Part shown: piece by piece, positions 1-6,600 of the stretch
Numbering within the stretch: position 1 is the first letter of the stretch
How the letters are laid out: every line of letters starts with the position of its first letter
The notes under the pieces: generated by a model
The model's database searches: none
The model's input: only the letters and a program-made list of their open reading frames with translations
What the model was told of the DNA's origin: nothing
Assembly (NCBI GenBank): GCA_017554835.1
Contig: JAFZHO010000011.1
Location: 1-10,675 of the forward strand
DNA from: Clostridia bacterium
GTDB lineage: Bacteria > Bacillota > Clostridia > Oscillospirales > RGIG7773
Direction of reading: 5' to 3'
Length of the DNA stretch: 10,675 nt
Program-made: the position numbers and the translations under genes

Positions 1-165
1 GCAGCTAAGAAAACTACTACTAAAAAAGCAGAAACTTCTGAAAAAGAACCTGCTAAAAAAACAACAACTAAGAAAACTACCTCAACTACTACTAAAAAAA
101 CAACTACAACTAAGAAAACAACTTCAACTGCTGCTAAGAAACCTGCAGCTAAAAAAGAAAAAGCT
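1..165 (+). repeat. Low-complexity coding repeat (Lys-Lys-Thr-Thr / Ala-Ala-Lys-Lys units)
   Basis: The DNA is a degenerate tandem array of AAG/AAA lysine and ACT/ACA threonine codons, with GCT/GCA alanine codons near the ends. Units such as AAKKTTTKK, KKTTTTKK and AAKKPAAKK recur with irregular spacing. Synonymous codons are mixed, so the array is repetitive at protein level but not an exact DNA repeat. Arrays like this can change length by slippage, so tail length may vary between strains. The left boundary is the window edge. Confidence 0.6.
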
Positions 166-171
166 GAATAA
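1..171 (+). CDS. tig: C-terminal end of a protein with a Lys/Thr/Ala-rich tail, probably trigger factor (5' end outside window)
   Basis: The frame is open from the first base and ends with TAA at 169-171, giving 56 visible residues. They are almost entirely Lys, Thr, Ala, Ser and Glu, with repeating KKTT and AAKK units, so this is a disordered, highly basic tail rather than a folded domain. Nothing in the tail itself identifies the protein. The call rests on context: the gene directly before clpP-clpX-lon in many Clostridia is tig, the ribosome-bound chaperone and prolyl isomerase that receives nascent chains, and to my recollection clostridial trigger factors can carry such low-complexity tails. 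A basic tail could contact ribosomal RNA, but that is inference. Other proteins with lysine-rich ends, such as histone-like proteins, remain possible. The stop codon lies 75 bases before the clpP start, with no clear terminator between them. Confidence 0.6.
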   Translation, partial: AAKKTTTKKAETSEKEPAKKTTTKKTTSTTTKKTTTTKKTTSTAAKKPAAKKEKAE

Positions 172-190
172 TAGTTGTAATAAAATTTTA

Positions 191-221
191 TTGATTAAAT
201 AATATTTTATGAGTGTATAAT
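191..221 (+). promoter_or_regulatory. Possible sigma-A promoter for clpP (weak call)
   Basis: A perfect TATAAT lies at 216-221, 25 bases before the clpP ATG. The best partner is TTGATT at 191-196, but the spacing is 19 bases, longer than the usual 16-18. The surroundings are so AT-rich that a chance TATAAT is plausible. It would give clpP a very short leader. No TTAGCACTC-N9-GAGTGCTAA (CIRCE) or tandem GGTCAAA (CtsR) operator is seen between 172 and 246, so this promoter, if real, shows no classical Gram-positive heat-shock control. Confidence 0.35.
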
Positions 222-230
222 ATTTTTTGA

Positions 231-236
231 AAGGAA
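231..236 (+). promoter_or_regulatory. Ribosome binding site that fixes the clpP start
   Basis: AAGGAA at 231-236 is ten bases before the ATG at 247. An in-frame GTG at 238 is only one base from this site, too close to be used. The ATG also begins the family-typical N-terminus MSLVPVVIEQT, so the protein starts at 247. Confidence 0.75.
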
Positions 237-246
237 CGTGTTTGGA

Positions 247-831
247 ATGAGTTTAGTGCCTGTAGTTATAGAACAAACCAACAGAGGAGAAAGATCATAC
301 GATATTTTTTCCCGCCTTCTTAATGATAGAATAATTTTCTTATCAGAAGAGGTTAACGATGCAACGGCAAGTTTGGTGGTTGCTCAGCTTCTATATCTTG
401 AATCCCAGGACCCTGATAAAGATATAAGTTTTTATATCAATAGTCCCGGTGGCTCAATAACTGCGGGAATGGCTATCTACGATACTATGCAGTATATTAA
501 ATGCGACGTTTCCACTATCTGCGTTGGGATGGCGGCATCCATGGGTGCGTTTCTTCTTTCTGCAGGAGCAAAGGGAAAAAGACTTGCTCTTCCAAATGCT
601 GAAATAATGATTCACCAGCCACTTGGCGGTGCTCAGGGCCAGGCAACTGATATTAAAATTCAGGCGGAACGCATTATTAAGATGAAAGAAAAACTTAATA
701 AAATGCTATCCGAGGCAACGGGTCAGCCCCTTGAAAAAATTATGGCAGATACTGAAAGAGATAATTTTATGTCTGCCGAGGAAGCACTTAAATACGGTTT
801 AATCGATAAAGTAATAGACAAAAGAATTTAA
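247..831 (+). CDS. clpP: ATP-dependent Clp protease proteolytic subunit ClpP
   Basis: ClpP is the serine peptidase of the cytosolic ClpXP machine: two stacked heptameric rings form a closed chamber that degrades proteins unfolded and fed in by ClpX. The protein is 194 residues, the usual length for Gram-positive ClpP. The catalytic triad is complete: Ser98 in GMAASMGA, His123 in MIHQPLGG and Asp172 in ERDNF, matching Bacillus subtilis numbering exactly. The N-terminus MSLVPVVIEQTNRGERSYDI is the conserved axial-pore and propeptide region. The QGQATDI stretch (130-136) and the following helix form the handle that joins the two rings. The clpX start lies 42 bases after the stop, and the tig-clpP-clpX order supports the call. 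No second clpP paralog is present in the window. The call is essentially certain. Confidence 0.99.
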   Translation: MSLVPVVIEQTNRGERSYDIFSRLLNDRIIFLSEEVNDATASLVVAQLLYLESQDPDKDISFYINSPGGSITAGMAIYDTMQYIKCDVSTICVGMAASMGAFLLSAGAKGKRLALPNAEIMIHQPLGGAQGQATDIKIQAERIIKMKEKLNKMLSEATGQPLEKIMADTERDNFMSAEEALKYGLIDKVIDKRI

Positions 832-857
832 GGTGACAAGTTAAATACCTTGCCACC
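832..857 (+). other. Imperfect hairpin between clpP and clpX
   Basis: GGTGACAAG at 832-840 pairs with CTTGCCACC at 849-857. The stem is nine positions with one central A-C mismatch and an eight-base loop. It begins directly after the clpP stop and ends six bases before the clpX ribosome binding site (GAGGTGA, 864-870). There is no T-run after it, so it is not a standard terminator. It could protect the 3' end of a processed clpP message, mark a cleavage site or tune clpX translation. These roles are inference; only the pairing is seen. Confidence 0.45.
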
Positions 858-873
858 ATAACTGAGGTGAAAT

Positions 874-2148
874 ATGTCAGCTGATAAGAAAGATATCAAA
901 TGTTCCTTTTGCGGAAAAACCGCCGAGGACGGAGTCAGAATTATAGCAGGTCCTGATGGGATTTATATTTGTGACGACTGCGTGGAACTTTGCTTTGATA
1001 TTCTGAATGATATTGATGGAAATAATGCTCCAAGCAGCAAAGCCGTCAACGAAGTGGAATTTTCATTTGATAAAGAAAAAATCCCCAAACCTTCTGAAAT
1101 CAGAGATTTTCTTAATCAGTATGTCATAGGGCAGGATAGAGCAAAAAAAGTTCTTGCAGTCTCAGTTTATAACCATTATAAAAGAATAATGTCAAAGGGT
1201 CTTAAAGATGACGTGGAGATTCAAAAAAGCAATATTCTTATGTTAGGTCCCACGGGAAGCGGAAAAACCCTTCTTGCTCAGTCTCTTGCAAAAATGCTTG
1301 ACGTTCCTTTTGCTATTGCCGATGCAACCACTCTTACTGAGGCGGGCTACGTTGGCGAAGACGTTGAAAATATTCTTTTGCGACTAATTCAGGCCGCGGA
1401 TGGAAATATTGCAAAAGCGGAAAAAGGCATAATTTATATTGATGAGATTGATAAAATTGCCCGAAAAAGTGAAAATCCTTCTATTACCCGCGACGTTAGT
1501 GGCGAGGGAGTTCAGCAGGCAATTTTGAAAATACTTGAAGGAACAGTTGCCAACGTTCCCCCTCAGGGTGGAAGAAAGCATCCTCAGCAGGAATTTATCC
1601 AGATAAATACGGAGAATATCTTGTTTATATGCGGAGGCGCCTTTGACGGAATCGAAAAAATTATTGAAAAACGTTCCGAAACCTCATCCCTTGGATTTGG
1701 CGGAAATATCGTTTCCAAAAAGTCTAAAAGCATGGATGAATATTTTGATAAGGTTGAGAGCCACGACGTAGTTAAATACGGATTGATTCCGGAACTTGTG
1801 GGAAGACTTCCCGTTATAGTTTCTCTTCAATCCCTTGATGAAAAAGCTCTTACCGAAATTTTAACAAAACCTAAAAATGCAGTAGTAAAACAGTATAAAA
1901 AACTTTTCAAAATGGAGAATGTCAAACTCGAATTTGAAAAAGATGCTATTTCAGAGATTGCAAAAAAAGCATTTGAAAAGAAAACCGGTGCCAGAGGGCT
2001 TCGTGGAATTATGGAAAATATCATGATGGATATTATGTTTGAAACTCCGTCAAGAGATGATATCGAAAAAATCATAATTACCAAAGAATGCGTTACTGAT
2101 GGCAAAGAACCAAAAATCGTTTTACTAAGTGATAAGGAATCTGCATAA
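874..2148 (+). CDS. clpX: ATP-dependent Clp protease ATP-binding subunit ClpX
   Basis: ClpX is the hexameric AAA+ unfoldase that recognises tagged substrates, unfolds them and threads them into ClpP. The protein has 424 residues, normal for the family. Domains in order: an N-terminal zinc-binding dimerisation domain with Cys10, Cys13, Cys33 and Cys36; Walker A GPTGSGKT at 125-132; pore-1 loop GYVG at 158-161; Walker B ending in Asp190-Glu191; the RKH substrate-gating loop at 234-236; the ClpP-docking loop, here Leu-Gly-Phe at 273-275 where E. coli has Ile-Gly-Phe; and sensor 2 GARG at 372-375. All functional motifs are present. The ATG follows GAGGTGA at 864-870 with short spacing. The gene lies 42 bases after clpP, so both halves of the protease can be made from one message. 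A hairpin with a short T-run follows the stop. Confidence 0.99.
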   Translation: MSADKKDIKCSFCGKTAEDGVRIIAGPDGIYICDDCVELCFDILNDIDGNNAPSSKAVNEVEFSFDKEKIPKPSEIRDFLNQYVIGQDRAKKVLAVSVYNHYKRIMSKGLKDDVEIQKSNILMLGPTGSGKTLLAQSLAKMLDVPFAIADATTLTEAGYVGEDVENILLRLIQAADGNIAKAEKGIIYIDEIDKIARKSENPSITRDVSGEGVQQAILKILEGTVANVPPQGGRKHPQQEFIQINTENILFICGGAFDGIEKIIEKRSETSSLGFGGNIVSKKSKSMDEYFDKVESHDVVKYGLIPELVGRLPVIVSLQSLDEKALTEILTKPKNAVVKQYKKLFKMENVKLEFEKDAISEIAKKAFEKKTGARGLRGIMENIMMDIMFETPSRDDIEKIIITKECVTDGKEPKIVLLSDKESA

Positions 2149-2154
2149 AAATCT

Positions 2155-2185
2155 CAGGGACGAAGATTTTCTTCGCCCCTGTTTT
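2155..2185 (+). terminator. Hairpin plus T-run after clpX: weak terminator or attenuator before lon
   Basis: CAGGGACGAAG (2155-2165) pairs with CTTCGCCCCTG (2171-2181) across the five-base loop ATTTT. The stem has eleven positions with one A-C mismatch and is followed by only TTTT and then AAA. This fits a leaky intrinsic terminator that would lower lon expression relative to clpXP. On the opposite strand the mismatch becomes a G-U pair and the stem is followed by AGATTTTTA, so it would also stop antisense transcription, perhaps more efficiently. I see no clear promoter between it and lon, so read-through is probably needed. Confidence 0.6.
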
Positions 2186-2225
2186 AAAGTGACAATAGTC
2201 GAAATTTTATCGGGAGGTATTAGAA

Positions 2226-4631
2226 ATGGAAAACAAAGTATTAGAAAATAAAATATTAGAAACAATGCCTCTTCTCCCACTACGAGGACTTACCATAATG
2301 CCAAATTGCTCCACTCATTTTGACGTGGGGAGAGAAAAATCAAAAAACGCAGTTGAAATCGTTATGGAAGGGGATAGACGGATTTTTCTTATTTCTCAAA
2401 AGGATATAAGAGTCGAAGACCCCAAAATCGAAGATTTATATAAAATCGGAACCGTTTGCAAAATCAAGCAGGTTCTTAAAATTCCCGAAGTAGGTCTTAG
2501 AGTTCTTGTTGAAGGACTTTATAAGGCGAAACTTATTTCGGCAAATTTTAATAAAGATATGAACTTTGCAAAGGTTGAAAAAATAGAAGAGGATAAAAAA
2601 TATAGCAAGCTTAAAAGTGAAGCTCTTCTTCGTAACCTTCAGGATAAATTCTCGGATTTATCGGCTTTTATGCCTAAAATGCCTTCTGAAATTATTATGA
2701 ACGTTATGGGCGAAACAAATCCTTTGATAGTTGTTGATTATATTTGCACCAATATTCCTCTGAAATTTACCGATAAGCAAAACATTCTCGAAACAAATAA
2801 CGTAATAAAAAGAATGGAAAAACTTCTCGGAATTTTAAATAGAGAAATTGATATTCTTAACCTTGAGCAGAATATTTCTGAAAAAGTGAGAGAATCCATT
2901 GATAAAAATCAGAGAGAATATTATCTTCGCGAGCAGATAAAAGCGATTAATGCCGAACTTGGAACGGAAGAAAACGTTACCGAGGAAGCAATAGAATATC
3001 AGGAAAAAATTCTTAAAAAGAATTTTGACCCGAAAATCGAGGAAAAGCTGGTTAAAGAAGCTATAAGACTTTCAAAACTTCCTTATGGATCTCACGAGGG
3101 AACGGTAATAAGAACTTATCTTGATACCTGTCTTGAACTTCCCGTTAACGAGAGAACCAAGGAAAACGATGATCTTAAAAAGAGCATAGAAATTCTTGAT
3201 AAGGATTTCTACGGACTTAAAGACGTTAAAGAAAGAATAACAGAATTTTTAGCAGTTAAGCATTTTGCCCCTGATATGAGAGGGCAGATTATATGCCTTG
3301 CAGGACCTCCAGGTGTTGGTAAAACTTCAATAGGAAAAACTATCGCAAAAGCTCTTAACAGAAATTTTGTTCGTTTTTCACTTGGTGGAATTTCCGACGA
3401 GGCAGAAATCCGCGGCCATAGAAAAACCTATATCGGCGCAATGCCCGGCAAAATCATAACAGCACTAAAAAATTCAAAAAGTTCAAATCCCGTTATTCTT
3501 CTTGATGAGATAGATAAACTTGGCTACGGAGTAAAAGGCGACCCTTCTGCCGCACTTCTTGAAGCTCTTGACCCTGAGCAGAATAAGGATTTCTGCGACC
3601 ATTTTATTGAATTTCCCGTTGATTTATCAGACGTTTTATTTATAACAACGGCAAACGACGTTGGAAATATTCCAAGACCTCTTCTTGATAGAATGGAACT
3701 GATTTCACTCACTTCTTATACCCCTGAGGAAAAATTCCATATAGCAAAAGAGCATCTTCTTATAAAGCAGTTAAAAAAATCAGGGCTTACTAAAAAGCAG
3801 GTAAAAATCTCGGATGGGGCAATAAATGCTCTTATCGATTTTTATACCAGGGAATCAGGCGTTCGTAATCTTGAAAGAGAGTTATCTTCTCTTATCAGAA
3901 AATGCGCTAAAAAAATCCTTACAGATGACGTAAAATCCGTTACCGTTTCTGAAAAGAATATCGGAGAATTTTTAGGTCCTCATAAATACGATATCGAAAA
4001 AATACCAAAAGATAACCAGGTAGGAATCGTTAACGGCCTTGCTTATACGAGCGTTGGCGGCGAAATGCTTGAGATTGAGGTTAACGTTATGCCGGGAAGC
4101 GGAAAAATCACTCTAACGGGAAGTCTTGGCGACGTTATGAAAGAATCTGCAACTCAGGCGATAACCTTTGTTCGTTCAAAAGCAGAGGAAATGGGTATTG
4201 ATAAGGAGTTTTATAATAAGCTTGATATTCATATTCACGCCCCCGAGGGTGCAATTCCAAAAGACGGACCTTCTGCGGGTATAACTATGGCAACGGCACT
4301 TATTTCCGAACTTACTAAAATACCCGTTAAAAGCGATGTTGCTATGACCGGAGAGGTAACTCTTCGTGGTCGCGTTCTTAAAATCGGCGGATTAAAGGAA
4401 AAAACCATGGCCGCTTATAAAGCAGGAGTAAAAACAGTAATTATTCCTTTTGAAAATATTCCTAATATTGATGATGTTGCTATAATAGTTAAAGAAAATA
4501 TTAACTTTATTGGCGTTAAAACAATGACTGAGGTTTTGGAAAACGCTCTTGAAAAATCTCCTTTTATAAAAAAGGAAAAGGAAATTTTACTCACGGGTAA
4601 AGAAAATAAGAGCACTTTCATAACTCAATAA
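2226..4631 (+). CDS. lon: ATP-dependent Lon protease (LonA type, endopeptidase La)
   Basis: Lon is a cytosolic homohexameric protease that degrades misfolded and short-lived regulatory proteins, with ATPase and protease on one chain. The protein is 801 residues, typical of LonA. Visible parts: an N-terminal substrate-binding LAN domain opening with LPLLPLRGLTIMP (about 15-210); a helical, charged linker; the AAA+ module with Walker A GPPGVGKT at 360-367, Walker B with Asp427-Glu428, and sensor-1 TTANDV; and the protease domain from about residue 599. The catalytic dyad is Ser683 in PKDGPSAG and Lys726 in GGLKEK, 43 residues apart as in E. coli (679/722). Before GGLKEK this protein has LKI where E. 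coli has LPI. No membrane segment is seen, so it is not LonB. The ATG follows GGGAGG at 2212-2217. engB starts ten bases after the stop. Confidence 0.98.
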   Translation: MENKVLENKILETMPLLPLRGLTIMPNCSTHFDVGREKSKNAVEIVMEGDRRIFLISQKDIRVEDPKIEDLYKIGTVCKIKQVLKIPEVGLRVLVEGLYKAKLISANFNKDMNFAKVEKIEEDKKYSKLKSEALLRNLQDKFSDLSAFMPKMPSEIIMNVMGETNPLIVVDYICTNIPLKFTDKQNILETNNVIKRMEKLLGILNREIDILNLEQNISEKVRESIDKNQREYYLREQIKAINAELGTEENVTEEAIEYQEKILKKNFDPKIEEKLVKEAIRLSKLPYGSHEGTVIRTYLDTCLELPVNERTKENDDLKKSIEILDKDFYGLKDVKERITEFLAVKHFAPDMRGQIICLAGPPGVGKTSIGKTIAKALNRNFVRFSLGGISDEAEIRGHRKTYIGAMPGKIITALKNSKSSNPVILLDEIDKLGYGVKGDPSAALLEALDPEQNKDFCDHFIEFPVDLSDVLFITTANDVGNIPRPLLDRMELISLTSYTPEEKFHIAKEHLLIKQLKKSGLTKKQVKISDGAINALIDFYTRESGVRNLERELSSLIRKCAKKILTDDVKSVTVSEKNIGEFLGPHKYDIEKIPKDNQVGIVNGLAYTSVGGEMLEIEVNVMPGSGKITLTGSLGDVMKESATQAITFVRSKAEEMGIDKEFYNKLDIHIHAPEGAIPKDGPSAGITMATALISELTKIPVKSDVAMTGEVTLRGRVLKIGGLKEKTMAAYKAGVKTVIIPFENIPNIDDVAIIVKENINFIGVKTMTEVLENALEKSPFIKKEKEILLTGKENKSTFITQ

Positions 4632-4641
4632 AGGAGAAACA

Positions 4642-5241
4642 ATGGACTATAATTTCAATATACACAATACAACATTCTATAAATCCGCAGTAAACGAGAA
4701 AGGTTTGCCTGAGGATTTATGCGACGTTGTGTTTACGGGGAAATCAAACGTTGGAAAATCTTCTCTCATAAATAAACTTTTAAACAGAAAGAAAATGGCC
4801 CACGTCAGCAGCGTTCCCGGAAAAACTGCAACTATAAATTTTTATAACGTTGACGATAAGTTTTATCTCGTTGATTTGCCTGGATACGGCTATGCCCAGA
4901 GATCAAAAGCCGAGCAAAAAAAATGGGGCGCAATGATGGATTCTTATTTTCAGAGTGAGAGAGATATTCGCCTTGTTGTTTCACTAATGGATATTCGCCA
5001 TAAGCCGACAAATGACGATATAGTAATGGTAGATTATCTAAAAGGGATGGGATTTCCCTTTATCATTGCCGCAACGAAGAAAGACAAAATAAGCGCTAAA
5101 AAAGCATCCGAAAATATTGAAATTATACGAAAAGCCCTAAAACTTTCAGAAGATGATCTGATAATTCCTTTCTCCTCGGAAACAGGGGACGGAAGAGACG
5201 AGATTCTTGATATTATAGATCAGGTAATATCCGAGGAATAA
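4642..5241 (+). CDS. engB: Ribosome biogenesis GTP-binding protein EngB (YsxC/YihA)
   Basis: EngB is a small TRAFAC-class GTPase that helps late assembly of the large ribosomal subunit; it is essential in Bacillus subtilis under the name YsxC. The protein is a single G domain of 199 residues, the usual length. Motifs: G1 GKSNVGKSS at 33-41, G2 threonine Thr62 in PGKT, G3 DLPGYGYA at 78-85 (the DxPGYG form is diagnostic of EngB), G4 TKKDK at 145-149 and G5 SSE at 178-180. The family more often has GRSNVGKS; Lys34 for Arg is conservative. Its ribosome binding site AAGGAGA overlaps the lon stop codon, so the two genes are very probably co-transcribed. The lon-engB neighbourhood is common in Gram-positive bacteria. 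Confidence 0.98.
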   Translation: MDYNFNIHNTTFYKSAVNEKGLPEDLCDVVFTGKSNVGKSSLINKLLNRKKMAHVSSVPGKTATINFYNVDDKFYLVDLPGYGYAQRSKAEQKKWGAMMDSYFQSERDIRLVVSLMDIRHKPTNDDIVMVDYLKGMGFPFIIAATKKDKISAKKASENIEIIRKALKLSEDDLIIPFSSETGDGRDEILDIIDQVISEE

Positions 5242-5258
5242 AAAAGGAGGAAGTTTAG

Positions 5259-6557
5259 ATGTTTTATTATAAAAACCTTGATATAAACGAAAAAGGAAAT
5301 CTGACTTTTAATAAAGCAGATACCGTTTTACTTGCGAAAAAATATCAGACTCCTCTTTACGTTATGGATGAGGATATGATAAGAGAGAATTGTCGAATTT
5401 ATAAAAAAGCCCTTGATAAATTCTATGATAAAAGAGGTCTTGCTCTCTATGCAAGCAAGGCGTTCTCCTGCAAGGAAATTTATCGCATCGTAGCAAGCGA
5501 AGGACTTGGGTGCGACGTTGTTTCAGGGGGAGAACTTTATACTGCCTTGGAGGCAGGATTTGACCCTGAGAAGATATATTTTCACGGCAATAATAAAACA
5601 AAACAAGAACTTATTTTTGCTCTTGAAAAAGGCGTTGGGCATATTGTTCTTGATGGGTTTTATGATTTAGAGGTTATATCAGAAATTTGCGAAGAAAAAA
5701 ATATAGTCGCAAACGTTTCCGTCAGAATAAAACCGGGAATTGACGCTCATACCCACGATGCAGTTATGACGGGTCAGATAGACTCAAAATTCGGAGTCGC
5801 TCTTGAAACGGGGGAAGCAAAAGAATTTCTTCTTACTGCAATTAAAAAGAAGAATATAAACCTTCGTGGCGTTCATTGCCATCTTGGGTCTCAGATTTTT
5901 GACCTTGAACCCTTTGAGGAAGCAGCAAGACGACTTCTTAACCTTATGATAGAAATAAGAAACGAAACGGGTTACATAATTGAGGAACTAAACCTTGGTG
6001 GTGGTTTCGGAATAAAATATACGGAAAAAGATGACCCCATTGAATATGCTTCTTATATTGAAAGCGTTTCAAAAACCGTTAAAAATATTTGTAACCGAAA
6101 TGATTTTCCATTACCGTTTATTCTTATGGAGCCGGGAAGGTCAATAGTTGCACCTTGCGGAATCACTCTTTATACAGTTGGCTCCGTGAAGAAAATTCCG
6201 GGCATCAGAACCTACGTTTCTGTTGATGGGGGAATGGCGGATAATCCGAGATACGCCCTTTATAACGCAGAATATGAGGCCGTAATAGCAAATAAAGCAA
6301 AAGAGCCCAAATCGCAGATAGTTACAATAGCCGGCAGATGCTGCGAAAGCGGAGATTTGATAGGAGAAAATATCAAAATCCAAAAAGCCGAAAGCGGCGA
6401 TATTATGGCGGTTTTATCCACGGGAGCTTATAACTATTCTATGGCATCTCATTATAACAGATTGCCAAATCCACCTGTCGTTATGATAAAAGATGGCGAG
6501 GATAGAGTAATCGTTAAAGGGGAAACCTACGAAGATATAGTTAAAAACGATATATAA
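5259..6557 (+). CDS. lysA: Diaminopimelate decarboxylase LysA
   Basis: LysA catalyses the last step of lysine synthesis: the PLP-dependent decarboxylation of meso-2,6-diaminopimelate to L-lysine and CO2. It is a fold-type III enzyme with an alanine racemase-like barrel and acts in the cytosol as a dimer. The 432 residues match the family. Key features: the PLP-binding Lys67 in YASKAFSC; HCHLGSQI near residue 206; the PLP-phosphate loop GGGFG at 247-251; EPGRS at 291-295; the active-site CESGD with Cys362 and Glu363 donated across the dimer; and a C-terminal GAYNYSMASHYN that closes the substrate site. The Cys-Glu-Ser-Gly-Asp signature favours diaminopimelate over ornithine or arginine as substrate. 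The ATG follows a strong AAGGAGG (5244-5250) 17 bases after engB, so it looks like the last gene of the protease operon. No lysine riboswitch fits in the gap before it. Confidence 0.97.
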   Translation: MFYYKNLDINEKGNLTFNKADTVLLAKKYQTPLYVMDEDMIRENCRIYKKALDKFYDKRGLALYASKAFSCKEIYRIVASEGLGCDVVSGGELYTALEAGFDPEKIYFHGNNKTKQELIFALEKGVGHIVLDGFYDLEVISEICEEKNIVANVSVRIKPGIDAHTHDAVMTGQIDSKFGVALETGEAKEFLLTAIKKKNINLRGVHCHLGSQIFDLEPFEEAARRLLNLMIEIRNETGYIIEELNLGGGFGIKYTEKDDPIEYASYIESVSKTVKNICNRNDFPLPFILMEPGRSIVAPCGITLYTVGSVKKIPGIRTYVSVDGGMADNPRYALYNAEYEAVIANKAKEPKSQIVTIAGRCCESGDLIGENIKIQKAESGDIMAVLSTGAYNYSMASHYNRLPNPPVVMIKDGEDRVIVKGETYEDIVKNDI

Positions 6558-6597
6558 AAAAGGCGAACACAGATTTGTGTTCGCCTTTTATTTTTAT
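6558..6597. terminator. Bidirectional intrinsic terminator shared by lysA and pfkA
   Basis: AAAAGGCGAACAC (6558-6570) pairs perfectly with GTGTTCGCCTTTT (6577-6589) around the six-base loop AGATTT. The plus-strand RNA ends in a T-rich run (TTTTATTTTTAT). The minus-strand RNA ends in six consecutive T residues. The hairpin sits in the 43-base gap between the convergent lysA and pfkA stops, so one structure can end both transcripts. Confidence 0.95.
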
Positions 6598-6600
6598 AAA

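Noticed and set aside
179..192. Perfect palindrome AATAAAATTTTATT after the upstream gene
   Set aside because: It is all A/T with no room for a stable loop and no following T-run, so it is expected by chance in this AT-rich gap and is not a terminator.
238..246. Upstream GTG start for clpP (three residues longer)
   Set aside because: GTG at 238 is one base from AAGGAA, too close for initiation, and the family N-terminus begins at the ATG at 247.
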